Below, in pieces: positions 34,459 through 45,750 of a stretch of 64,000 nucleotides of DNA. Both the position numbers and the translations under genes were made by a program. The stretch's first letter is position 1. Every line of letters begins with the position of its first letter. Source of the DNA: Costus lasius (Eukaryota > Streptophyta > Magnoliopsida > Zingiberales > Costaceae). The stretch is taken from contig CM050452.1 of NCBI GenBank assembly GCA_027563935.2, positions 32,806,850 through 32,870,849 of the forward strand, in the 5' to 3' direction. Under the pieces are notes generated by a model that was not told the DNA's origin, did not search any database, and worked only from the letters and a program-made list of their open reading frames with translations.

Positions 34459-36345
34459 TGTTGGTGTATATGCCCTTGGACCCGTTGTTGGTCTATCTTG
34501 TACTACTTGACATTGATATTTAATATATCATTCTGGCATTGTCGTTATTATGCTATGTTTAAATCTGTGATTATGTACATGGATAATAATGTCCCTGGAG
34601 ACAGATTGTATTTGTGCTCGAACGGTGTGTCCCCAATCGAGTACCTGAGTGGATAAGGGACAGCTCTGGTACATGTGAGACTGGTATATGGGCTGGTTAC
34701 GCACGGGGTGCTAACGCAGGCATATGGGTATATCAGCGGTGGATATACTGGACCGACCCGCTGTGAGGCTTTAACTTGGTGTCATGAGTTAAGCTCACAT
34801 GTGACAGGAGATGCATTGATCCCTTGACTTGAGGTCATTGACTCTTCTATATGGTTAGGGGCATACTTTGATACAACCTAACGCCTCGCTGTAGCAGGGA
34901 GGTCATAACGGTTGTCATTGGGTATGTCACGACCCATATGAGAAGATCAATGGACAGACATAGGATTTGCCCCTTCCTACGAGAAGCTTGATATCCACGG
35001 GGCCCCCCTATGGTTGCATGACTAAAAGTGTATGGCCATACCCAGGTGAAAGCCTGATTTAGTCATGACCATGAGATTAGGTGAAAAATAAAGTGGTGAC
35101 ACACTTTGTCCAATCGGATATCAGTTCGGCAAAGAGACTGTAATGCATCGGTACATTGTTGCGATGATAGGAATGTCGATGTTGATATCCATTCCGATGA
35201 CTTGGGTAGCAGCAATGCACTGCTAGGTGCCAATCACTGCTTGTGATGACTCGGTTCATCATTGCCAACGTCTGAGTAACCTACAGGGTCGCACAACTTG
35301 AAACTCGGGTTCTTGTATTGATCGAGTAGCCTATTGATTGAGTTATTGGATAACTCATATCTGTTTCGGAGAATCCATCAGCACCACTGTGCTAGATGAG
35401 ATGAAAGGAATCATTTGGAGCTAACTTGTTTTTGGGCCTAGTAGGCCAAATGGGCCCAATGGGTCATTTGGGCCAAATGGGCCCAATAGACCAAGTTGGG
35501 CTAATAGGCCAAATGGGCTCAATAAGCCATTTGGGCCAATGGGCCAAATGGAATGGCGCAAGCTACTTGGAGTGAGCTTGGCGCATTTCCTTGAGGTGGA
35601 CAAATCCAAGTTGGACATCTTCTTAAGGTGAGAAGCTTGGAGCTTCTCACTTGGAGTGGGTGAATGTACTTGGGCGCATAACACTTGGAGTGAGTGAAAT
35701 GAGTTTTACCTCTTGAAGAGGTGTGTCTCTTCATGAAGAGGTGTGCCTCTTCACTAGTGAAGAGGTGCACCTATTCATGGGTATATAAACCCCCTTCCTC
35801 CCTCCTCGTCGCATCTTCTTGAACTCTTGCACCCTTGTCCCCCTTGTCGCCACTCCTGGAAAGAGGGAGAGGGATGTTCGCCCATTGCCTCTCCTCTTCC
35901 CTTTAGTGAGTTCGGAACTTTGGAAGTTGCTTGGCGCCCTCCTCTCCAAAGTTGGACTTTGGCTTCGGTTGATTCCGGTTCGGATCTTGGTGGAGTGCTC
36001 CAAGAGTTGGACTCCAACGAAGCTCCACCTCCTCTCCTTGGCATCTCCTCTAAAGTTGGTGCAAGTGATTGAGGAAGTCTCCCAAAGGCGTGGATCTTCT
36101 TCCCGAGGCTAGCACCGGGCGTGGAAGAAGAGGATTCGAGGTTCGGCTATGTGCGAGACTGCAGGGGGCGCACATTTGGGCGCCTGCATCGCATCACTTA
36201 ATTTGCATCAAGGTATCATCTCCTACTCACCGTGTCGATCTCCTCGCAAGACTCGATCTTCTGGGTTTTTGGGACTGGCCTGTTTCGGGAATTGCTTTCG
36301 CTGTGCTTGTCTGTAAAATTTTAAAATCCCCGGAATTTCCTAACA
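34459..36345 (+). repeat. 3' LTR of B1 (family B)
   Basis: 1887 bp, starting TGTTGGTGTATATGCCC and ending TTCCTAACA (the other copies end CCCAACA). TATA box at about 35782-35789. The TGGGCC array at 35432-35550 is longer than in the 5' LTR. Confidence 0.93.
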
Positions 36346-38100
36346 TCAACCACTAGAAACCACATCAAACAATATGCAAGGACATGGAGTACCATCGTTA
36401 GAGACCAAGAGAAAACACAACAAGAGAGCACGTCCAAAAACTAGGAGAAAACACGAGATGATCATGTTCAGAAAACCTCGCTAGAGGAGTCAGGAAGTAT
36501 ACCTAGCTACAAGGGCTAAAAGCCAAAAATGCCGAAGTGCCAGAACAGAAACAAACACAACCTCATATGAGGCTAATCAGCAACAAAATCCAACCGCCGA
36601 AACAAGGAAGTAGCCAAAGACAGCAAGGAAGAACCTAATGAGGGGAACTGTGGGTGGTAGGTTGTTGAATGGGTGTTATCGCCCCAATGAAGTTGTTTCC
36701 CAATAGCTCTACTTCTCCAAACCAAAGAAGAACACTTTGGTTCACTACCAGATCCTTGACCAATGATGGAATAATCTAGATGAGAGAACCCTAGAATAGG
36801 CAAAGGAGAAGTTGCTCAGAAATTGAATCTGGAACACAGTATTCAATCGTGAGAGGAGGGGAGTTTCCATTAAGTATATATAAGCCTCCATTATGCCCAT
36901 ATTTGGCCCGGTTATTATGCCCATATTTTGCCCATGGTATTACGCCCATATTTTTTCATGTTAAGTGTAAGGCAGCCTACTTAAGCCAGAAATGGCTGTG
37001 TTAATCCACTTAGCTGCATAACCCTCCAATCTCTATGCTCATGTCATAACAGGTTCAACAATATCCAATATACCTGCGGGAGGGACTAAGCTGAGCTAGT
37101 TCCTCAACTCGGCTAGCGTTTGAACTAGAGTGTCATCTCCAGCTTGTCCTCACCCTAGGCCGAGTTGGAGAGTAGGATAACCCTAATTTGATTACCTTTG
37201 GTGAATCATATCACTAGTGGCAGATCCAGGACCCAAAAGTATATGGTGGCAATAGGTACATGGGGACAATATTAGGCATATAAAAAAAATTAGTGGGGGT
37301 AAATCAAAATTTATATGCTTATAATATTAAATATATATATATATAGATAATTTGAACAAATTGAGTGGGGGCATTTGCCTCCACTCTCCTCCATGTGGTT
37401 CCGCCACGCCACTGCATATCATCCCGATCCTCGTCCAAGAAATCAAGTGACTCACCTTTGGTTCGGGTGGCCTATGACAAATGGTTCGTCCACCGATGGG
37501 CGACATCTACCTTGACCTGTACCCACAATAGGTGAACTCCGATGTCCCACTAACGAGACTACCTTAAGTCTTATCACACAGGATAACTCAATGTGTTGGT
37601 CCTCACTCAGCATCCCACTACCGAAGATATGAGTATGCCGCAGTCCATCACAGCTACCCATAGTCTATCACGGCTACCCACAGTGCATCATGGGTCTCAA
37701 TATTAATAAAAGAATGCCCACAATCCATCATTGGTCTATGTCTGTCGTGAGTCTTATTAACAAGAAGGAGATCCCCAAATATAAGTAATTGAGTTCAACC
37801 ACAACCGAAAGTTGTGGTGCCATAATTTAGATTCCCATTCAACTGATTCATGCCTAAGGGCAAGATAGGATCACACATATGAAACAATAGCCATAAGAAT
37901 ACCATATGGCATACTCGTCATACTAAACCCATAAGAATATCATAAGACGAAATCACATCTCAATACTCTCCATTAGTGCTGAATATGCTACATGATATTC
38001 AGCATATCTTTCTTCATTCTATACATCAAACTTTAGCCTCACTCAAATTGCCGTGCTCTATATTAGTGCAAGTTTATTGTCCCCTTATTATACAAAACCA
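36346..38100 (-). repeat. Probable copia-like LTR remnant, minus strand
   Basis: Read on the minus strand the stretch has a TATATATA box (about 36875-36882), a probable transcription start, and an upstream part laid out like other Angela-type LTRs. The B1 boundary cuts it at 36346 and a hAT MITE interrupts it. Neither end of the original LTR was found and no coding part follows, so this is a tentative call. Confidence 0.4.
37215..37414. mobile_element. hAT-type MITE, 200 bp
   Basis: Left end TAGTGGCAGATCCAGGA and right end GTTCCGCCACGCCACTG form the inverted repeat CAGTGGCGGA-type common in plant hAT MITEs. The flanks CATATCAC (37207-37214) and CATATCAT (37415-37422) are an 8-bp duplication with one mismatch. 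AT-rich interior, no ORF. Confidence 0.8.
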
Positions 38101-38932
38101 AAATGAAGGTTGTCAACCAATCTCAATGCCACTCGCCAGTACCTAGTTAGGTATCCAAGACCATAAACTATGTAATGTGGAGGTAAAATTGAACATCTAA
38201 ATGGTATTTTTTTAAAAAAAAGATTACAAGGGGCAGTAACATATATAAAATATTGTAGCTCTTAAATGGTCATAAATTCTTGAAATTCAATGGAGGCAAT
38301 TGCGCATAGTAAACTTTATGTAGACCTTTCTCTACTAATATTTCTCGTATAATTAATTCTATAGAATGATGTTGACTGGGCAATTTCGATGAAAGCGCAA
38401 TGCTCCGTTAGTTGATTCATTATGCCCCTTGATAGAAATCTAATGTCATAGTACTAGCCAACATAATAAATTCTCTCAAGATAATGATCTAACGAAAAAT
38501 ACAAAAGCAATAGCCAACCCTAATCTGGGTTTATTCAGTAGCAGCTGTTTCGCTGAATTTGTGATATGTGAGCTGCAAATTTATCTCAACAACAGAACTA
38601 TATATTTTTTAATCGGGGATAATTCTGAAAAATAAAATATATGCTCAAACGCGTTTTTGACATCCGAAGCGATCACAAGTAGAAGATTCCGTAGATGAAT
38701 GTTCACCTTGTCGCCGAAAAAATTTCGACAGCGGGGAGTGGCAGCAGGGTACCCATTTGTGAATGCGTATTTCACGATAATGATGGCGTAGGATTTCCCA
38801 TTGTGAGTGCGTATTTCACGATAACGATGGCGTAGGATTTTGTAAAATGATTCGCATCTTAATATTTTAGAAAATCTACTATTTCATTTTATGAAACTGT
38901 GTCATGACTTTTAAGTCCGGCAGCAGAATACC
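38101..38932. other. AT-rich stretch with a short tandem duplication
   Basis: No gene recognised. At about 38751-38840 a segment of about 45 bp containing GCGTATTTCACGATAA and GATGGCGTAGGATTT occurs twice in tandem with few differences. Confidence 0.55.
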
Positions 38933-39454
38933 CTACTGCCAAAATTTTTTCTTGTCGCCGCCATCTGTCCCTGTGGGCGGAGCCTCTTTTGCGCGCAGCT
39001 GCTGGGCCGCTGCAAGTAACACCGCCTGCTTGCTCTCTTCCTCATTACTTCCGGCAACCTTTTCCGGCAGCGGCTGCAATCTCCACGGACGCGTGATGGT
39101 CGCTCCGAAGAGCTTTATGGTGGAAGGATTCTTGTCCGTGGATATGAGAAAATTTTCTAGGCGACGACCTCGCCAAGGAAGGCCGAGCGAAAGAAATTTG
39201 TACCATAAATACTGTCTTAAAATTCGTACAAACCTGCACAACACTTGATGACTCATGATGGCACAATTTTTAAAGCATTCTATATGGTGGGATCTCTTTC
39301 CACTCGGCATTCCTAGGCGAGGAAATTTTTTCTGTGGACATTGATTATCGCTTGGCTGCCCAGCTTGGCTCTTTCCTATGGTATTTATATTAGTAGGCTG
39401 ATTCGCAAAAGGGAAAACCCAAGCGAGCAGACCCATTCTCGCGCTCGCGCTCAA
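38933..39454 (-). CDS. Gene-like ORF of unknown identity, possibly an exon fragment
   Basis: A minus-strand frame of 173 codons. Its C-terminal half (about 39180-38933) looks protein-like: charged and Ala-rich, with DKNPSTIKLFGATI and a segment EESKQAVLLAAAQQLRAKE that could form a helix, ending in KKKFWQ and a stop. The N-terminal half is less convincing and a splice-like boundary near 39235 is possible. The local base composition is richer in GC than the flanks. I do not recognise the family. It may be a remnant of a host gene or chance. Confidence 0.3.
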   Translation of the reverse strand: MSASARMGLLAWVFPFANQPTNINTIGKSQAGQPSDNQCPQKKFPRLGMPSGKRSHHIECFKNCAIMSHQVLCRFVRILRQYLWYKFLSLGLPWRGRRLENFLISTDKNPSTIKLFGATITRPWRLQPLPEKVAGSNEEESKQAVLLAAAQQLRAKEAPPTGTDGGDKKKFWQ

Positions 39455-39912
39455 GAGATGATTATGTGTGTATGCGTGCTGATGACATCAGCCCGCCGGA
39501 AGCGGGAATGAAAAAGACGACAAAATGGTGTATAAAAGGCAAATCTTTATACTCAAAAATGGTAAGGAATAAATTTTATAATGATGCGTGAGCCGCTTCA
39601 CACATACCGCCGAGGTCGCCATCACACTCGGTCACATACTAAATGGAAGAATGGTAAAGTTGACCTACTCTACCTCGATCCAATCTCGACCCTCCCACTG
39701 ATCTATGACAAATTATTTACTAAATTTATGACTTAAGATTATTATTATATTATTATTTCTTTTTCAGAAGGATAAATGTTATTAGATAATTACTATACAA
39801 GTCATTTGGCCAACGTAGCAACAAAATGCAAAGTACGTGAAGCTTGATTGGTTGCAAGTCCTAGCCTGGATGTAATTTCGAGATCTACAACTCTTTTGTA
39901 ATCCAATTCCAC
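39455..39912. other. Stretch without recognised feature
   Basis: No ORF with protein-like composition and no repeat that I could pair. The minus-strand ORF across 39782-40021 runs into the fold-back repeat and is not supported. Confidence 0.4.
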
Positions 39913-40155
39913 AGGCAGTTGTGGTCGCCCTTGAAAAAATTTTTCCAAAAGGGGGCCCTTCTTGCAAGCTCACGCAGAAGGGTCCCCTTTTGTGAGAGCT
40001 TTTTGCTATCGTATAAAGCATTATCGTATAAATTTATACGATAATATTGTATAAAATGTTATACGTTAATATGGTATACGATAGCCTCTCACAGTGCTGC
40101 AAAATTTTGTAGAATGGGGGCCTTCTGCAAAAAAATTTTCGTCGCCCTCCCGATC
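39913..40155. repeat. Fold-back (inverted) repeat, about 240 bp
   Basis: The left arm (TCGCCCTTGAAAAAATTTTT, then AAGGG and GTGAGAG...CTATCGTATA) pairs imperfectly with the right arm (TATACGATAG...CTCTCAC...AAAAAAATTTTCGTCGCCC). The centre holds nested palindromes such as CGTATAAATTTATACG. It looks like a fold-back MITE lying about 15 bp from the B2 LTR. Its superfamily is unclear. Confidence 0.6.
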
Positions 40156-40169
40156 CATGTGTATTTTAT

Positions 40170-41096
40170 TGTTGGTGTTTATGCCCTTAGACCCGTTGTT
40201 GGTCTATGATGTACTACTTGATATTGATATTTAATATATCATTTTGGTATTATCATTATTATGTTATGTTTACATTTGCGATTATGTACATGGATAATAA
40301 TGTCCCTGGAGACAGATTGTATCTATACTCAAACGGTGTATCCCCAGTCGAGTACCTGAGTGGAAAAGGGAGAGCTCTAGTACATGTGAGACTGATATAT
40401 GGGCTGGTTAGGCACGGGGTGCTAACGTAGGCATATGAGTATATCAGTGGTGGATATACTGGACCAACCCGCTGTGAGGCTCTAACTTGGTGTCATGAGT
40501 TAAGCTCACAAGTGACAGGAGATGCATTGATCCCTTGACTTGAAGTCATTGACTCTTCTATATGGTTAGGGACATGCTTTGATACAACCTAACACCTCGC
40601 CGTAGCAGGGAGGTCATAATGGTTGTCATTGGGTATGTCATGACCCATATGAGAAGATCAATGAACAGATATAGGATTTGTCTCTTCTTGCGGGAAGCTT
40701 GATATCCACGGGGCCCCCCTATGGTTGCATGACTAAAAGTGTATGGTCATATCTAGGTGAAAGCCTAATTTAGTCATGACCATGAAATTGGGTGAAAACT
40801 ATGCATGTTCATGGTTCGGTTAACCGAACCGTTGACCATGGTCAATCGGTTAACCACGGTTAACCGATTATAATTTATTTACTAAAATTTATTTTAAAAA
40901 GTTGACTTTGACTATTAAATATTTTTAAAAATTAATTTTTAAACTAACTTTAATTATTAAATATTATTATTTGGTTATTATATATGTAAAATAATTAATT
41001 TTTAAGTTGTAGTGAATGAGTTTTGAACCCATGACCTACTAAGTTGCAAAACAACCTTTAACCATTACACTAGATACAAATCATAATAATTTTGAG

Positions 41097-41139
<43 letters not shown>

Positions 41140-42571
41140 ACTATTATACCAAAAAAACCGATCCTGAACCGAACCGATCCATTCGGTTAACCGCCCGTTC
41201 GGTTCGGTTCGGTTCGGTTGGTTTTTTGAACGGCCCTAGTGAAAACAAAGTGGTGACACACTTTGTCCAATTGGATATCAGTTTGGCAAAGAGACTATAA
41301 TGCATCGGTATCTTATTGCGATGATGGGGGATGTCGATGTTAATATCCATTCCGAAGACTTGGGTAGCAGCGATACACTGCTAGATGCCACTCACTCCTT
41401 GTGATGACCTGAGTTCATCACTGCCAACGTCAGAGGAACCTACAGGGTCGCACAACTTGAAACTCGGGTTCTCATATTGATCAAGCAGCCTAATGACCGA
41501 GTTATTGGATAACTCGGATCTATTTGGGAGAATTCATCAGCGCCATTGTGCTTGATGAGATGGAAGGGATTTATTGGAGCTAACTTTTTTTTTTTGGGCT
41601 AGATGGGCCAAATGGGCCCAATAGGTCAAAGGGGCCAAATGGGCCCAATAGGCCAAATGGGCCAAAAGAAGTCTAAGCTTAGAGCATGGACCAATGGGCC
41701 TCCAAGCCCAATGGGCATGAAGCCCAATTGGGGCGTGAGGCCCAATTGGCCGTCAGGCCTAATGGGCCATGACAATAAGTTGTCTGGCCCAATAGACATC
41801 ATGGTGAATTAAATACTGTATTTAATTCTGGGAATTAAATTCTGTATTTAATGTTGTAATTAATTCTGTATTTAATTCTGTAAATAATTCCGAGATTAAT
41901 GATGAATTTAATTCTGAATTTGAAGAGTCATGCTATTAATGACCATTATGAAACTTTAATTCAAGGTTTTAATGGGTCATTATGAGACTTTAATTCAGAG
42001 TTTAATTCTATAATTAATTCTGAATTTAATTCTATTATTATTGATGAATTAATTCAGAGATTAATTATGAATTTATTGCGGAATTCCAAAGGTCTCTACG
42101 GAATTCCAAGGGTCACCATGTTTTCTATAAAAGAAGAGGGGGTGAGGAGTTGGCGCCAACTTGGTTTTTGGAAGATTTCTCTCCTTAGCGCCATCTCTCC
42201 TCTCTTCTTCCCTCTTCTCTGGGCGGCTGCAAGGTTGGACCTTGGCAGCGTTTTTCCATCATCCCTTTCCTTGGCACCTTCTACTTGTGAGTGGCGCAAG
42301 TTCTTGAGGAAGACTCCTAGAGGCGTGGATCTTCTTCCTGAGGCTAGCACCGGGCATGGAAGAAGAGAACTCGAGCATCGGTTGTGTGCGAGACTGCAGA
42401 GGGCGTACATTTGGGCGCCTATATCGCATCCTTTGTCTTCGCTACAAGGTATCATCTCCTACTCACTGTGTCGATTCCCTCACATGACTCGATCTTCTGG
42501 GACTTGCCTATTTCGGGGATTGCTTCCGCTGTGCTTGTTTTAAATTTTTAAATCCCTGGGGTTTCCCAACA
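40170..42571 (+). repeat. 5' LTR of B2 with inserted hAT-like element
   Basis: 2402 bp from TGTTGGTG to CCCAACA, of which 447 bp are the insertion and its duplication. It holds a TGGGCC array (41597-41770) and an AT-rich block (about 41806-42075) of degenerate units like TTAATTCTGTATTTAA that B1 lacks. TATA-like CTATAAAAG at about 42125. Confidence 0.9.
40800..41238. mobile_element. hAT-like non-autonomous element, 439 bp
   Basis: Flanked by an exact 8-bp duplication GTGAAAAC (40792-40799 and 41239-41246). The right end read in reverse starts TAGGGCCGTTCA and the left end TATGCATGTTCA, so the termini are related. The subterminal parts are rich in GGTTCGGTTAACCG. It contains an (AT)n run at about 41106-41132 and no ORF. 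The uninterrupted site is seen in B1 near 35080. Confidence 0.85.
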
Positions 42572-42572
42572 G

Positions 42573-42584
42573 TGGTATCAGAGC
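42573..42584 (+). promoter_or_regulatory. Primer-binding site of B2
   Basis: TGGTATCAGAGC, an exact match to the initiator-methionine tRNA complement, one base after the LTR end. Confidence 0.9.
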
Positions 42585-44220
42585 TTTCTTGCGAACTCGA
42601 ACGGTGTTTTATGCTTTCATTGTATGCTCACATGCCATCTGAAATTTTTTGAAAATTTGCATATGCGCATGGATTTTTCTAAGTAAGAAAAATTGTAAGT
42701 TTTTCGTTCCTAATATCTATTTGATTTCTTTGGTTTTTCGCTTTCTTCACATGGTGGGATATACCCATATGTGAGAGAATTAATTTCTCCCCACACATGT
42801 AGGATAGACCTACTATGTGGGACTTGTCGAAGATTATGGGGCTTGGTGATTGTTCTACTCTTGGCAGGTTAAGGATTACAAGGGTAGACGACAAGCGTGC
42901 TTGGAGCATGCATGCGTCACTTGTAAACTCCTAAGAGAAACGAAAATCCCTAGATTTGCGAATGAACATTGAGGTTGAAAGACATGTTTTCTACGAAACT
43001 AAAACTAAAGTTTTATGTTTTTTTAAGCATATAGAAAAACATTAGATGATTGTGCATTGTGTTGTGGTCATAGTCAAGCCCCTTGTATACCTATAATGTA
43101 TTTTATGTGAGGCATGCGTTCCGCTTTTTCTTTTTGTTTGTAAACGCAGAAAGAAGATTAGGGGCGCATCCCTCATCGAGCTTACATCTTGTCACATCAA
43201 CCATGATAGCGCATCTTGCTTGGTGGCGCAAGTAAGGGCTTGGCCGAACCCTAGGGTTTGTGTGCTATTCCTCTTGGCACAAGCATGATGGCACATCATG
43301 CATGGAGGAGCCATCAAGGTTTTGGCCGAACCCTAGGGTTTGTGTGCTATGCCTTGGTGTGGAGGACCTTGAAGCCGCTCTTGAAGATAAAGCTTAGTGG
43401 CGGCTAGGTTAGGTCTGGTTGGGGCTTGTCACCTAGGTCAAGTATTGAACATCCTTTGGCATGTGATGGTTCAATGTGTTGATTAGGCTATGACTACATT
43501 GCTTGTTTATTGCTTTCGATATCTACTAAAGCATGCCTGGATGTGTTTTATCGTTTTGTTATCACTATAGGATTGCATGCCTATAATGTTAGACAAAAGA
43601 TAAAACTAAGAGGATGAAACCTCAAAAACCCTCAAAACAATATCAAGTCTATAGCCTTCTGACGCGTAGCCCTCGTCAAACTATCGTTCAGCGGTGTTGT
43701 GCACTGTTTCCCACCCTTGTGGGACACACCCACTTATCTTTAGAAAGCGTGTGGTGGCAATGGTTTCCCCAGTCAAGTTAAAAATCTGGGCATACCTTCG
43801 CAAGGAAATTGTTGGCCCTGGGCATAACAGTCAGGTTAGACTTGACTAGTTTTTCATATGTGGTGGCCACATGATGGAACTCTAGAGGCAGCCTCGAGAA
43901 GTTAGGGTTTTGTGTTGTTCCAGCCCTAGCTGGGCACAAAATGCTTGAACTGTCTTGAGAAGGGTAATTGCCTGGGTGCAATCGGCCGGCGTGCCCACCT
44001 TAAGAAGCATGAGTCACTTTGTGCATCTCATCCCACCCTCATGGGATGCAAAGCCTCATGTGGAATAAGGATCCCATCTCACTAGGAAATCTCAGATTTC
44101 CCGATTGACTTTGTGGGTTGTCAGTTAGATTAAAATAGTGGGAGCCATAATCATTTAATACAAGTTCAGATTAAATGATTCAAAGTAATACTAATCTGCT
44201 ATCTTGGTTGTTGTAGAACA
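42585..44220 (+). other. 5' leader of B2
   Basis: About 1.6 kb aligned with the B1 leader, with no supported gene. It ends TTGGTTGTTGTAG just before gag. Confidence 0.8.
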
Positions 44221-45548
44221 ATGACTACGAACAATAGCAGATGGTCACTGTGATCTATCCTAGAAAATGATAAGTTGGTTAGACCAACTTAATGGACTGG
44301 TATCAGAACTTGAGAATGGTTCTCAAGCTCGAGAGGAAGCTATATGTCCTTGAGCAGCCTATTTCTGAGCCACTTCCATGCTCGGCCTAAGCGGCTGAGA
44401 AGGGTGCTTTTAATAAGCATCAGGCAGACACTTTGGAGGTTGCTAATTTGATGCTGACCAACATATCGTCTGGTTTTCAAGGGCAATATGATCGGAAGAG
44501 TGCTTCTGAGATTATTTATAATCTAAGGCAGCTTTTCGATGAATTGGTTGGGCTCAACCCTCTAAAAGTAGACATTCAATGCATTGAGCTGAAAGGCTTA
44601 ACTAACACATTGGTGATAAGATGGAAAAGGTCAGGAATAATAGGTGTTATTCATGTGGAGTGCTAACTCACATGATTGACATAGTGCGACTTCAGAATGA
44701 GGAGAAGAGAAGTAAGGCTTTGTCTTCTGGCTCAGGTATTTATGTTACCGAAGTCAACCTTCCTACTTCTATGTCATGGGTATTGGATACCGCATGCGGA
44801 GCTCATATTTGTACAAATATGCAGGGGCTCAAGAAAAGTAGATCGGTGCGGCCTTGAGAGATTGACCTACGAGTTGGAAACAGGGCACAGGTTGCTGCTG
44901 TTGCGGTAGGACTTTTGACGCTCTCCTTGCCTTCTAGACTTCAGTTAGAGTTAGATCATTGCTATTATGTACTTTCTCTTACCAAAACATTGTATCTATT
45001 CCTTGTTTAGCAAGGAAAGGATTTAAATTTGAAATAAAAGAGGACTCTTGTTCTTTTTCATTTGCAAATGTGTTTTATGGAAAGGGTACCTTGTGCAATG
45101 TATTATATGTCTTGGACATGGATAACTCTATATGTAACATAAATCATAAAAGGATCAAACTGAGCGGTTCAGTTGGTGCGTACCTTTGGCATTGTCAATT
45201 AGCCCATATAAACAAGAATCGCATTCAACAACTACATGCAAATTGATTGTTGGATTCAACCTCCTTGGAGGAGTTTGATACTTGTGAGCCTTATTTATTA
45301 GGGAAGATGACAAAAATGCCTTTCACCAAGATTGGTGAGAGGGTAGGAGGTTTGTTGGATCTCATACATAGTGATGTGTGTGAGCCATTCAGTAAACAAG
45401 CTAGAGGAGGGTACAACTACTTCATCACATTTACTGATGATTTCAGTAGATATGGTTATATCTATTTGATGAGACATAAGTCCAAATCCTTCGAGAAATT
45501 TAAGGAGTTCAGACATGAAGTAGAGAACCAGCTTAGTAGATCTATTAA
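44221..45548 (+). pseudogene. gag-pol: Family B gag to integrase, truncated and broken
   Basis: Starts at ATG 44221 (MTTNNSRWSL) but a TGA ends the frame at codon 11 (CGA in B1). Further frameshifts follow near 44270 and 44600. The internal gag deletion is the same as in B1: the sequence passes from NLRQLFDELVG to the knuckle region within about 35 codons. The knuckle reads CYSCGVLTHM and lacks its final Cys. Protease (WVLDTACGAHI) and pre-integrase (LAHINKNRIQ) regions are readable, then the integrase core (about 45247-45548) stops at the breakpoint. Confidence 0.87.
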
Positions 45549-45573
45549 AACTGGTGTTATTCTAGTAGGGTAG

Positions 45574-45750
45574 AATTCTATCATATATAAGCATTTTCGA
45601 GAAATTGTAAAAGTTAATGGTAATGAATTGAATGACTCAGTAGTGATGTTTAGAGTACCAGAATTCCCAGCCTTTTCACTGGCATACCTCCCAAATATGA
45701 ATTCATTATTTTACGGGGATATATATGAGGCAGAAACCATATTTCCTTCA
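45574..45750 (+). pseudogene. Fragment of a saccharopine dehydrogenase (LKR/SDH-like) exon
   Basis: A frame starting after a stop at 45571 reads YKHFREIVKVNGNELNDS, then FRVPEFPAFSLAYLPNMNSL and FYGDIYEAETIF. This resembles the C-terminal saccharopine dehydrogenase domain of the plant bifunctional lysine-degrading enzyme LKR/SDH, where a PAFALE-LPNRNSL-YGD-Y segment is followed by an EA-TIFRGT motif. Similarity ends after TIF (about 45750), perhaps at an exon end. Only one exon-sized piece is present, directly beside the B2 breakpoint, so it is a relic or captured piece and not a gene. The match is from memory of family motifs. Confidence 0.6.

Larger units (their letters stand above)
27859..36345 (+). 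mobile_element. Element B1: family B copia retrotransposon
   Basis: A partial 5' LTR, primer-binding site, 1.6-kb leader, broken gag-pol, polypurine tract and full 3' LTR are present in order. The first part of its 5' LTR, about 530 bp, is missing at the Athila junction. The right end is followed by TCAAC; the matching left flank is lost. Confidence 0.9.
40170..45548 (+). mobile_element. Element B2: family B copia retrotransposon, 3' part missing
   Basis: 5' LTR (with a hAT-like insertion), primer-binding site, leader and gag to early integrase are present. The similarity to B1 ends at about 45548, in the integrase core. The rest of pol and the 3' LTR are absent. Confidence 0.88.

Noticed and set aside
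40990..41090. tRNA-like segment (TTGAACCCATGACC) in the hAT-like element
   Set aside because: It is a lone T-arm-like word inside an element with clear ends; no tRNA fold was found.
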